A stretch of DNA of 20,367 nt from CAZIPZ01 sp964541075 (GTDB taxonomy: Bacteria; Acidobacteriota; Terriglobia; 20CM-2-55-15). Position numbers and translations under genes: made by a program. Positions 1 to 6,150 of the stretch are shown in pieces. The stretch covers positions 1-20,367 of the forward strand of contig CAZIPZ010000055.1 of assembly GCA_964541075.1 (NCBI GenBank), in the 5' to 3' direction. Each line of letters starts with the position of its first letter. Position 1 is the first letter of the stretch. The notes under the pieces are model-generated. The model ran no database searches. It was given only the letters and a program-made list of their open reading frames with translations, and was not told the origin of the DNA.

Positions 1-201
1 CAGTATTTGCGGGCGTTGCAGGTTAATCCATCCAATCCCGAGACACATTACAATCTTGCGGTGCTATACGAAGAGCAAGGTGAAATCGGCAGCGCAATCG
101 ACCACTTTACAAAGTTTCTCAACACCGGCTCCAGCGCCTATCCGGAAATCGCGCGCGAAGTAGAAAGAAAAATCGAAGAGCTTTCAAAGAAGAGAGAATG
201 A
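1..201 (+). CDS. TPR-repeat protein, C-terminal end (5' partial)
   Basis: The frame is open from the first base, so the gene begins before the window; only about 66 codons are visible. The segment reads as one tetratricopeptide repeat: the N-P-[SE]-N/T-x-x-x-H-Y-N-L-A pattern at the start and E-x-G-x-x-x-x-A-I at the second helix are TPR signatures. A charged tail ending KKRE follows. TPR proteins are scaffolds; in this setting it could be a PilF-like or secretin-assembly helper, but too little is present to say. Its TGA stop overlaps the ATG of the prepilin peptidase (ATGA), so the two are translationally coupled and probably functionally linked. Confidence 0.8.
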   Translation, partial: QYLRALQVNPSNPETHYNLAVLYEEQGEIGSAIDHFTKFLNTGSSAYPEIAREVERKIEELSKKRE

Positions 202-842
202 GCATCGCCTTTCCATTGGCGGCGGGTGCTGCAGGCCTGGCGGCTGGATGGATGGTTTCGAAGGCAGTGGACAAGTTCACTCTGGAACGGACGTTGTCTA
301 CACACCAGGTCCAAACAACCGGAAACAAGAATATTGCGAGCCTGCTGGCGACGATCGGCTCAGGATTGCTGATCGCGGCGCTGGCTTTGAAATTCAAAAC
401 TGCCGAATTTCGATTCTTTACATACTCGGGATTGGCTCTCCTGCTTGTTGGAGTCACTGTATTCGATATTCGAAAACATGTGATTCCCCACGTGGTGACG
501 GTGCCGGGAACGGTTATCGGCTTGATATGCGGCTCGCAGGCCCTGCCGCTTGGCCTTAAAGAGTCGGTGCTTGGACTAGTGATTGGCGCAGCCGTGCTTC
601 TCGCGGCTACGATCGTGGAGGCCATTCGAAAAAAAGAAATTGGCGGCGGCGACTGGAAGTATGCCGCTATGATCGGAAGTTTTATTGGTCCGCAGCGAAT
701 AATCGTCGCCCTTGTTCTGAGCGGGATTTTGGGATTGTTCGGAGCGATTATCTTGAAGATGGCTGGTAAACATTCTGAACCGCAAGCACTCGGGCCCTGG
801 CTCAGCGCAGGCGCGGTGGCTAGCATGCTCCTGCTAGGATGA
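198..842 (+). CDS. Prepilin peptidase (A24 family), short form lacking the methylase domain
   Basis: A 214-residue polytopic membrane protein of the type IV prepilin leader peptidase family, which cuts prepilins on the cytoplasmic side after the leader glycine. Both aspartates of this aspartic protease are visible: D90 in FDIRKHVIP and D152 in the GGGDWK motif. Hydrophobic segments cover roughly residues 1-20, 48-65, 76-90, 101-115, 122-140, 157-183 and 198-214. Bacterial PilD/GspO enzymes are usually 250-290 residues and carry a cytoplasmic N-methyltransferase domain with two CxxC pairs. Here that domain is absent and the only cysteine is C111. The start is fixed by the 4-bp ATGA overlap with the upstream TPR gene. 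It heads the sensor/regulator genes and lies upstream of ten prepilin genes, which are its likely substrates. Confidence 0.87.
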   Translation: MSIAFPLAAGAAGLAAGWMVSKAVDKFTLERTLSTHQVQTTGNKNIASLLATIGSGLLIAALALKFKTAEFRFFTYSGLALLLVGVTVFDIRKHVIPHVVTVPGTVIGLICGSQALPLGLKESVLGLVIGAAVLLAATIVEAIRKKEIGGGDWKYAAMIGSFIGPQRIIVALVLSGILGLFGAIILKMAGKHSEPQALGPWLSAGAVASMLLLG

Positions 843-852
843 CGGCGGCCGT

Positions 853-2325
853 ATGAAATTCACAGGAAGATACCGGTTTCGCCTCATCATCGGACTTCCG
901 CTTGTCGTTATTTGCTTCACCCTGGCGGCCGGATTCTTTCCTCTCGGCATGCTGGACTATGTCCAACTGACTCCGGATCTCCGCTCACTGGTTCTAAATC
1001 TGAAACTCGCCGTCCTTTTGATTGCACTCGTTGCAGCGGCCGTTTCGGTGATGATGACGACCTACATCGTGAGACCCGTTGAGCGCATCATCAACGAGAT
1101 CGAAGAACTGCCCGGGAGACGCGATCGGGACAATGAAAGCGACGATCGTTCCGAAGATCGTCGCATGGACGACGAGATCGACGGTCTTTCCAAGCTATAC
1201 AACAATACGCTGGTCCCAATGAAGGGCTACCTGAAAACGGCAGACCTTTTTCTGCAAATGAGCGAAAGCATTGTCAGCTTGAATGCCGACGGCAAGATCG
1301 CCTTCTTGAATGCACCCGCGGCGCGGCTTTTTGGAATTGAGCGTCAGCATTACACCGGAAGGCACTACGAAGACATCTTTCCGAATTCCACACGCAATTT
1401 CGAAATCCGCGACCTGATTGAGGAAGCTGTTCAGAGTGGATCCGCAAGGAGCCGTGACATCCTTGTCTCGACGCTATCCGGACGCGACATGTATGTTCGC
1501 GCCACTGTTTCTCCGGCGACGGGACGACGACGGGAGTCCATCGGCGTCGTCATGCTCTTCCAGGATATCGAGGAACTCAGCCGGCTTCGAGATCAGCTTA
1601 GACGAATGGACGTTTTGGCTTCGATCGGCGGCACCATCACGGGAATGGCTCACGAGGTGAAAACACCGTTGGGGTACATTCGCGGGCTAGCCGAATTGCT
1701 GAAGGACGATCTGCCGAAGGACGCGCCGCAGCAAAAGTACCTGCATACCATTATGGAATCGATCGACCGGTTGAATGTGATGGTGGAAGAAATTTTGTCA
1801 CTTGCAGCGGTGAAAATCGACGCCTCCGAAACTTACGACTCGTCAGTCATCGTTCGAGAAGCCCTTGCCTACGTTCGTGGGCTCGCACGGGAAAAAGATC
1901 TGCGGTTTGTCGAGGACTACACGACATCTCACATTAAAGCCGACCGGAACAAACTCATTGAGACATTCATCAATATTCTCAAAAATGCGTGTGAGGCAGC
2001 TCCAACCGGTGCAGCCATAAGCATTCGAACACGTTATGTTACTCTTGGCCAGATTCACGGCGAGAACGCTACGGTCATGATCGAATTTCACAACGAAGGG
2101 TCGTATATTCCCCCCGAAACGAAAGACCGCCTTTTCACGCCTTTCTTCACCACTAAAAAGAAGGGCACCGGGTTGGGGTTGGCCATTTCCAAACAAATCA
2201 TTGAGGCGCACGGCGGCGCTATTCATGTTGAGAGCGATCCGAACAGCGGGACGTTGTTCCGCGTGCTGCTGCCCGCGAAATCGGTTTCAGAATCCCCCCA
2301 GCCTGCGGAAAGTGCGGCTAAATGA
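853..2325 (+). CDS. Membrane PAS-domain sensor histidine kinase (PilS/NtrB-like)
   Basis: A 490-residue sensor kinase. Two transmembrane helices (about residues 8-28 and 48-72) flank a periplasmic loop of only ~20 residues, suggesting membrane or protein-contact sensing rather than binding of a soluble ligand. A short linker after R-P-V-E-R follows, then a PAS domain (about 122-240). The HisKA box has the phospho-acceptor H267 in MAHEVKTP, the N-box has N378 in NILKNACEA, and the G-box is KGTGLGL (437-443). The D-box is the variant FHNEGSYIPPE instead of DNGxGI, a form known in other kinases. It follows the peptidase by 10 nt and its TGA overlaps the ATG of the response regulator, so the regulator is its expected partner. 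Presumed to control the pilin promoters downstream (inference). Confidence 0.9.
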   Translation: MKFTGRYRFRLIIGLPLVVICFTLAAGFFPLGMLDYVQLTPDLRSLVLNLKLAVLLIALVAAAVSVMMTTYIVRPVERIINEIEELPGRRDRDNESDDRSEDRRMDDEIDGLSKLYNNTLVPMKGYLKTADLFLQMSESIVSLNADGKIAFLNAPAARLFGIERQHYTGRHYEDIFPNSTRNFEIRDLIEEAVQSGSARSRDILVSTLSGRDMYVRATVSPATGRRRESIGVVMLFQDIEELSRLRDQLRRMDVLASIGGTITGMAHEVKTPLGYIRGLAELLKDDLPKDAPQQKYLHTIMESIDRLNVMVEEILSLAAVKIDASETYDSSVIVREALAYVRGLAREKDLRFVEDYTTSHIKADRNKLIETFINILKNACEAAPTGAAISIRTRYVTLGQIHGENATVMIEFHNEGSYIPPETKDRLFTPFFTTKKKGTGLGLAISKQIIEAHGGAIHVESDPNSGTLFRVLLPAKSVSESPQPAESAAK

Positions 2326-3746
2326 AGCCTTCCATCCTCATAGTCGACGACGAGGAAACATTCCGTTTCATCCTTCGCGAAGCTCTGACCAAACGCGGCT
2401 ACGCCGTTGACGAAGCGGAAGACGCAGAATCCGGGATCAAGAAACTGCGGCAGCGTCCGTTCGATCTCATTCTGCTCGATATTCAGATGCCTGGGATCAG
2501 CGGGCTCGAAGCAATTCCGAAGTTCAAGGACATCGATCCCTCAGTAATCATCATCATGACGACCGCTCTGGGATCGAGAGATATGATTCTGGAGGCGATC
2601 GGACGCGGTGCATACGACTACTTCGTCAAGCCTTTCAAGATGGAGGAGATGGAGGTGGTTGTAAAACGATCACTGGAGCGCCGTAGAATGCAAATGGAAA
2701 TCGACAGCCTGAAAGAACAAATCGGGCAAGCATTCCAGGTGGAAAGCATTATCGGGAAAAGCGGCGCCATGCAGGACATGCTGCGTCTGATCAGCAGGGT
2801 CGCAGGCACAACTGCAACAGTGCTTATCTGGGGAGAAACAGGCACGGGCAAGGAACTGATCGCGCGCGCTATCCATCAGAACAGTTCGCGGTCCTCGAAA
2901 CCCATGGTGAAGCTGAATTGCGCTGGCATCCCGGAAGGACTGCTTGAAAGCGAATTGTTCGGCTTTGAGAAAGGCGCATTCACGGGCGCCATCGAGCGCA
3001 AGATCGGAAAGTTTGAACTTGCCGATCAAGGCACGATCTTTCTTGACGAGATTGGCGACATGAATCCCGGCGCCCAGGCAAAAATCCTCCGTATCCTTCA
3101 AGAGATGGAATTTGAGCGGCTCGGCGGAATCAAGCCTATCAAGATCGATGTGCGAGTCATTGCAGCAACGAACCGCGACTTAACGGACGCCGTAAAAAAA
3201 GGCCTCTTTCGTGAAGACCTTTTTCACAGACTGAATTTGTTTTCAATTCACACGCCTCCACTCAGACAAAGATTGGAAGACATACCCATACTCGCCGCGC
3301 ATTTTCTTAAGGAGGCGAATGCACGCTTTGGTCAGAATGTCCGCTCGATAACAACAGAGGCCATGGCTTATCTGATGAAATACGAGTGGCCCGGCAATGT
3401 TCGTGAATTGAAAAACACCATTGAGCGAACAGTCCTGATTACGGACGGTGACGCCATGGCTTCAAAGTTTCTTCCACCGCATGTCACAAAACAGGTTACG
3501 GACGAGACGCTCCGAACAACACCTGAACTTGAAACCGACCTCGCCGCCACCATACGCAATGTCGAGCGGCAATTGATTGTCGACGCTCTAGAGCGGTCGG
3601 AGGGCGTACAGCGAAAAGCAGCCAAACTGCTCGGCGTAACCGAGCGGGTGTTGTGGTACAAGATCAAGAAACACCAGATCGACGTGGCTGGAGAGTCCGC
3701 TCCGGAAAATCTTGAAGAATCCGGGATCGAAGACGAAATGTCCTGA
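2322..3746 (+). CDS. Sigma-54-dependent response regulator (PilR/NtrC-like)
   Basis: A 474-residue NtrC-family activator with all three expected domains. The receiver (about 4-116) has the acidic pair in IVDDEE, phospho-acceptor D53 in LDIQMPG and the K-P-F near its end. The AAA+ domain (about 140-370) has Walker A GETGTGK (171-177), the sigma-54-contacting loop GAFTGA (218-223) and Walker B FLDEIGD (D242, E243). A Fis-type helix-turn-helix occupies about 432-453 (AAKLLGVTERVLWYKIKK). The ATG overlaps the kinase stop (ATGA). An intact GAFTGA loop means it can activate sigma-54 RNA polymerase. Five palindromes and several -24/-12 elements in the window are the natural candidates for its targets. 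A direct link is inferred from neighbourhood and site spacing. Confidence 0.93.
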   Translation: MKPSILIVDDEETFRFILREALTKRGYAVDEAEDAESGIKKLRQRPFDLILLDIQMPGISGLEAIPKFKDIDPSVIIIMTTALGSRDMILEAIGRGAYDYFVKPFKMEEMEVVVKRSLERRRMQMEIDSLKEQIGQAFQVESIIGKSGAMQDMLRLISRVAGTTATVLIWGETGTGKELIARAIHQNSSRSSKPMVKLNCAGIPEGLLESELFGFEKGAFTGAIERKIGKFELADQGTIFLDEIGDMNPGAQAKILRILQEMEFERLGGIKPIKIDVRVIAATNRDLTDAVKKGLFREDLFHRLNLFSIHTPPLRQRLEDIPILAAHFLKEANARFGQNVRSITTEAMAYLMKYEWPGNVRELKNTIERTVLITDGDAMASKFLPPHVTKQVTDETLRTTPELETDLAATIRNVERQLIVDALERSEGVQRKAAKLLGVTERVLWYKIKKHQIDVAGESAPENLEESGIEDEMS

Positions 3747-3753
3747 GCTTAGG

Positions 3754-3768
3754 CTACAACGATTGTAG
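3754..3768. promoter_or_regulatory. Putative enhancer (UAS) palindrome, distal, pilin 1
   Basis: CTACAACGATTGTAG, a perfect CTAC-N7-GTAG palindrome with arms of six bases, followed by AT. Its centre (3761) is 31 bp upstream of the next copy (3792), about three helical turns. It lies just after the regulator stop codon. Because the palindrome is followed by TTTT it could instead, or also, act as a small intrinsic terminator for the regulator operon. Confidence 0.55.
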
Positions 3769-3775
3769 ATTTTGA

Positions 3776-3801
3776 AGGCGGGCCCTACCAAGTTCGTAGA
3801 T
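3776..3801. repeat. Promoter-region direct repeat, copy 1
   Basis: AGGCGGGCCCTACCA, two bases, then TTCGTAGAT. The same 26-nt block recurs at 8074-8099 with only the central two bases changed (AG against TT). It contains the proximal CTAC-N7-GTAG palindrome and an adjoining GGGCCC. The conservation outside the palindrome suggests a duplicated promoter region or an extended binding site. Confidence 0.8.
3785..3799. promoter_or_regulatory. Putative enhancer (UAS) palindrome, proximal, pilin 1
   Basis: CTACCAAGTTCGTAG, perfect CTAC-N7-GTAG, followed by AT. Its centre is 60 bp upstream of the GG of the -24 element at 3852, the same distance as in two other pilin promoters in this window. Confidence 0.62.
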
Positions 3802-3850
3802 CTCCATCTCCCGAAAACACCTAACCTGCTGATAACGTTGACGGCGGAAT

Positions 3851-3866
3851 TGGGCACACAATTGCC
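3851..3866 (+). promoter_or_regulatory. Sigma-54 (-24/-12) promoter-like element, pilin 1
   Basis: TTGGGCACACAATTGCCAT has the invariant GG (3852-3853) and GC (3864-3865) ten bases apart, with TTGC at -12. The -24 box is TTGGG rather than TTGGC. Transcription would start near 3877, leaving a short leader that contains AGGAG at 3895-3899. Confidence 0.62.
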
Positions 3867-3914
3867 ATCCGCAGCGGGGATAGGTTCACGCTACAGGAGT
3901 GGGTGCGCCAGAAT

Positions 3915-4508
3915 ATGAGAGTAAGAACAACAGGGTTCACGCTGATCGAGATGGCCGTGGTGCTGTCCATCATCGCCACCTTGGCGGCCGTGTTGACACC
4001 GCTGATCATAAACTACATTGATCAGGCGCGAGTTGTTCGCGCGACTGCGGATGTAAAAACGCTCGCTGACGCCATACGCCTCTATCGGAGAGACACGGGA
4101 CGCTATCCAATTTATTCTTCATCAGCCAACGCCAGCGCCGACACCGCTGCGGCTCATATGCTGATTGGATCTGGAACCGCACCAGCCCTTGCAGGAACTT
4201 GGGCGGCCTTCACAACAACGACAGATCTGACTCTGTCTTTGAACGTGAATCAACTCGGACTTTCGACCGGAGCGCAGGTTCCAAACATCAGCCGCGTCGC
4301 TTTCCGTGGCCCTTATATCGGAGCAGTGGATCCCGATCCCTGGGGCAACCGTTACATTGTCACCGCGACCAACCTCAGAGTTGCGTCAACGAATTGGGCC
4401 TTTGTCGTATCCGCAGGCCCGAATGGAACAGTCGATACCAGCCCAGGCCAGGCAACCACAGGCGGCTTCACGACCTCCTCTGACGACCTCGTAGGCATCA
4501 TCAATTAG
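3915..4508 (+). CDS. Type IV prepilin / GspG-like pseudopilin (pilin 1)
   Basis: A 197-residue prepilin. The leader MRVRTTG is followed by FTLIEMAVVL, with Glu at position 5 of the mature protein and a hydrophobic N-terminal helix to about residue 35. The polar helix (IDQARVVRATADVKTLADAIRLYRR) and C-terminal core are GspG-like: GPY near 130, DPWGNRY, then VVSAGPNGT and SSDDL, the region that binds calcium in GspG. It is a close paralogue of the gene at 5452-6036. The start is uncertain: GTG at 3903 has AGGAG only 3 nt upstream, while ATG 3915 gives a leader like those of its paralogues, so I chose it. It has its own sigma-54-like promoter and paired enhancer sites. Likely a major or structural pilin; whether it belongs to a pilus or a secretion pseudopilus cannot be told. 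Confidence 0.88.
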   Translation: MRVRTTGFTLIEMAVVLSIIATLAAVLTPLIINYIDQARVVRATADVKTLADAIRLYRRDTGRYPIYSSSANASADTAAAHMLIGSGTAPALAGTWAAFTTTTDLTLSLNVNQLGLSTGAQVPNISRVAFRGPYIGAVDPDPWGNRYIVTATNLRVASTNWAFVVSAGPNGTVDTSPGQATTGGFTTSSDDLVGIIN

Positions 4509-4554
4509 TCCGATTCGCCATCAGTCAACCCCAGGCTTGCAAAGACCGAATAAA

Positions 4555-4585
4555 CAGAAAGAATGAAGTTATTTTTTCTGCTTTT
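4555..4585 (+). terminator. Possible AT-rich intrinsic terminator after pilin 1
   Basis: CAGAAAGAAT (4555-4564) pairs with ATTTTTTCTG (4571-4580) over ten bases including one G-U pair, with a six-base loop, followed by CTTTT. The stem is A-T rich, so termination may be weak. Confidence 0.4.
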
Positions 4586-4600
4586 GACGACTCAGTCTAT

Positions 4601-4615
4601 CAACCAAACGCGTAG
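4601..4615. promoter_or_regulatory. Degenerate enhancer site, distal, pilin 2
   Basis: CAACCAAACGCGTAG followed by AT: one mismatch to CTAC-N7-GTAG. Its centre is 33 bp upstream of the perfect copy at 4634-4648, matching the paired arrangement seen at pilin 1. Confidence 0.42.
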
Positions 4616-4633
4616 ATGGTGCGCAGCCGAGCA

Positions 4634-4648
4634 CTACATGAATTGTAG
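4634..4648. promoter_or_regulatory. Putative enhancer (UAS) palindrome, proximal, pilin 2
   Basis: CTACATGAATTGTAG, perfect CTAC-N7-GTAG with arms of five bases. Its centre (4641) is 61 bp from the GG of the -24 element at 4702. Confidence 0.62.
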
Positions 4649-4700
4649 AAAAAAGATGGACTTCCCGTCGCAAGTCGCTGTTTCCAAATGATTTTAAACA

Positions 4701-4716
4701 TGGGCGTCGAATTGCT
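4701..4716 (+). promoter_or_regulatory. Sigma-54 (-24/-12) promoter-like element, pilin 2
   Basis: ATGGGCGTCGAATTGCTAT has GG (4702-4703) and GC (4714-4715) ten bases apart and TTGCT at -12. It ends three bases before the ATG at 4719, so transcription would begin near 4727, downstream of that codon. This bears directly on the start of the next gene. Confidence 0.6.
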
Positions 4717-4718
4717 AT

Positions 4719-5420
4719 ATGGCTCGCGTGACACAACGGGACACAGTTGAGCGAATCTTTAGGAGCGATCGAGGAGTAGCCACTTCAATGATTGAAGCGG
4801 TGGTCGTGCTGGCGATCAGCGCGATCCTTGCCTACGCCGCGCTTCTTTCGGCAATGGATAACATCGAGGACGCCAGGGTGTCTCGCGCGATAACCGACAC
4901 GCAGGAGATCGGCATCGCCATTCACAGCTTTATGCGCGATACAGGTTTTGCTCCGGCATTTACAGCCGGTGACGCGCGCACGCCCGATGATCCTGTTTTT
5001 CTCGTTCTCGAGACGGCGGGGAGCAATCCGACTGCAGATGAGGCGTTACATTGGCCAACCGACCTGCAAGATCGGGACAGCCTGGAAAATCAGTTGATCA
5101 AGAATAGGCCCGGAAATTCAGCAATCCCTTATCCGCGAGTTGGGGAAATTTCGTGGGCTCGCTACAAAGGATGGAACGGGCCGTACGTCGCAAAAATGCC
5201 GTCGTCGGATCCTTGGGACGACAAGTATCTTGTGAACATCCAAATGATGACTCCTCAGGGAATCGAGATGGCTGACAGCACGCTCACTATGGAAGTCGGG
5301 CAGCGTGCGGCCGTTTTCGTAATCTCAGCGGGACCGAATCGGGTTTTGGAAACCAGGTTTGATCAAGTTGCGGATTCGTTTGCCCCGGCGGGTGATGACA
5401 TCATTTTTAGAATTCAATAA
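4719..5420 (+). CDS. GspG-like prepilin with RGVATSMIEA processing region (pilin 2)
   Basis: A 233-residue prepilin-like protein. A basic leader precedes RG-VATSMIEAVVVLAISAIL. Counting from the usual Gly, Glu falls at position 7; if cleavage followed the Ala instead, Glu would be at position 5. After the N-terminal helix come DTQEIGIAIHSFMRDTG, an insert of ~60 residues, KGWNGPY, DPWDDKYLVN, VISAGPNR and GDDIIFRI, the GspG-type core. It is the paralogue of the gene at 14643-15497. ATG 4719 overlaps the predicted sigma-54 promoter and has no Shine-Dalgarno sequence. If that promoter is used, the only other suitable start is GTG 4728, almost at the transcript 5' end. The longer frame is kept because the promoter is predicted, not shown. 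Probably co-transcribed with the pilin 31 nt downstream. Confidence 0.83.
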   Translation: MARVTQRDTVERIFRSDRGVATSMIEAVVVLAISAILAYAALLSAMDNIEDARVSRAITDTQEIGIAIHSFMRDTGFAPAFTAGDARTPDDPVFLVLETAGSNPTADEALHWPTDLQDRDSLENQLIKNRPGNSAIPYPRVGEISWARYKGWNGPYVAKMPSSDPWDDKYLVNIQMMTPQGIEMADSTLTMEVGQRAAVFVISAGPNRVLETRFDQVADSFAPAGDDIIFRIQ

Positions 5421-5451
5421 TAATTGCAGGACCAACTACGAGGAGACTTCA

Positions 5452-6036
5452 ATGAAGAGCAATAAAGGTTTCACGCTAATCGAACTTGCGGTAGTGCTGG
5501 CGATCATCGCTGTACTCGCCGCTATCCTGACTCCGATGGTCACAAACTATATCGACCAGGCGCGCATTTCGCGCGCGACTGCGGACACACGCACGATCGC
5601 AGACGCGATTCGTCTGTTCAAGCGCGATACGGGTTTCTATCCGTTGTATGCCACCCTTGCCGATGCGCGCGCGGCGACGGCCTTCCCTCATAAGCTGGTT
5701 GGACCTGGAACGAGTCCGACGGACGGTCATGCCGATTGGTCAGGATTTACGACGACTTCGGATCTTGCAACAAAACTCAATACCAACTTCGGACTCTCGA
5801 CAGGCACTCAAGTAAGCAACCCCGGGCGCTCGGCATTCAGAGGTCCTTATCTCGGAGTCCTGGATGCGGATCCATGGGGCAACACCTTCGTCGTGACGGG
5901 CACGAACTTGAACGGTTCCACTGATCGCGGATTTGTGGTCTCTGGTGGACCTAACGGAACTCTGGACACGGACCCGACGCAGGGCAGTTCAAGCTTCGCC
6001 GTCTTGAGCGACGACATCGTCGCTACGATTAATTAA
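5452..6036 (+). CDS. Type IV prepilin / GspG-like pseudopilin (pilin 3)
   Basis: A 194-residue prepilin with the shortest clear leader of its type, MKSNKG, then FTLIELAVVLAIIAVLAAIL with Glu5. The core is nearly the same, motif by motif, as the gene at 3915: YIDQAR, RATADTRTIADAIRLFKRDTG, GPYLG, DPWGNTF, VVSGGPNGT and SDDIV. The start is well supported: AGGAG at 5441-5445 lies six bases before ATG 5452. A longer TTG-initiated frame from 5359 would overlap the end of pilin 2 and was not used. With its strong ribosome site, it may be the most highly translated pilin here. A strong terminator follows at 6062. Confidence 0.91.
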   Translation: MKSNKGFTLIELAVVLAIIAVLAAILTPMVTNYIDQARISRATADTRTIADAIRLFKRDTGFYPLYATLADARAATAFPHKLVGPGTSPTDGHADWSGFTTTSDLATKLNTNFGLSTGTQVSNPGRSAFRGPYLGVLDADPWGNTFVVTGTNLNGSTDRGFVVSGGPNGTLDTDPTQGSSSFAVLSDDIVATIN

Positions 6037-6061
6037 GCTCCCGTCTTTTCAGAGTCTCCTC

Positions 6062-6098
6062 GAGCGCAAAGGACACACGTCCTTTGCGCTCTTGTATT
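6062..6098 (+). terminator. Intrinsic terminator after pilin 3
   Basis: A perfect 13-bp stem, GAGCGCAAAGGAC (6062-6074) with GTCCTTTGCGCTC (6079-6091), has a four-base loop and is followed by TTGTATT. It lies between convergent genes; the T-rich side favours termination of the plus-strand pilin transcript. Confidence 0.88.
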
Positions 6099-6150
6099 CA
6101 GCGGCATGTCCAGGCGCGTTGCAACTGGAAATGGACTTCAGGTTCGTGGA

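Noticed and set aside
119..826. Minus-strand frame of 235 codons opposite the prepilin peptidase
   Set aside because: The plus-strand peptidase has both catalytic motifs and an ATGA overlap with its neighbour. The antisense product resembles nothing.
2083..2115. Histidine kinase with a broken D-box (HNEGSYIPPE)
   Set aside because: The change from DNGxGI is a recurring variant in active kinases, and the H, N and G boxes are intact, so I do not consider it inactivated.
3754..3772. Palindrome followed by TTTT as only an intrinsic terminator
   Set aside because: A terminator role is possible, but the same CTAC-N7-GTAG pattern recurs at four other sites, three of them not followed by a T-run, so a binding site explains the set better.
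5359..5451. TTG-initiated extension of pilin 3 by 31 residues
   Set aside because: It overlaps the end of pilin 2 and adds unrelated residues before the compact leader MKSNKG. ATG 5452 has AGGAG at ideal spacing.
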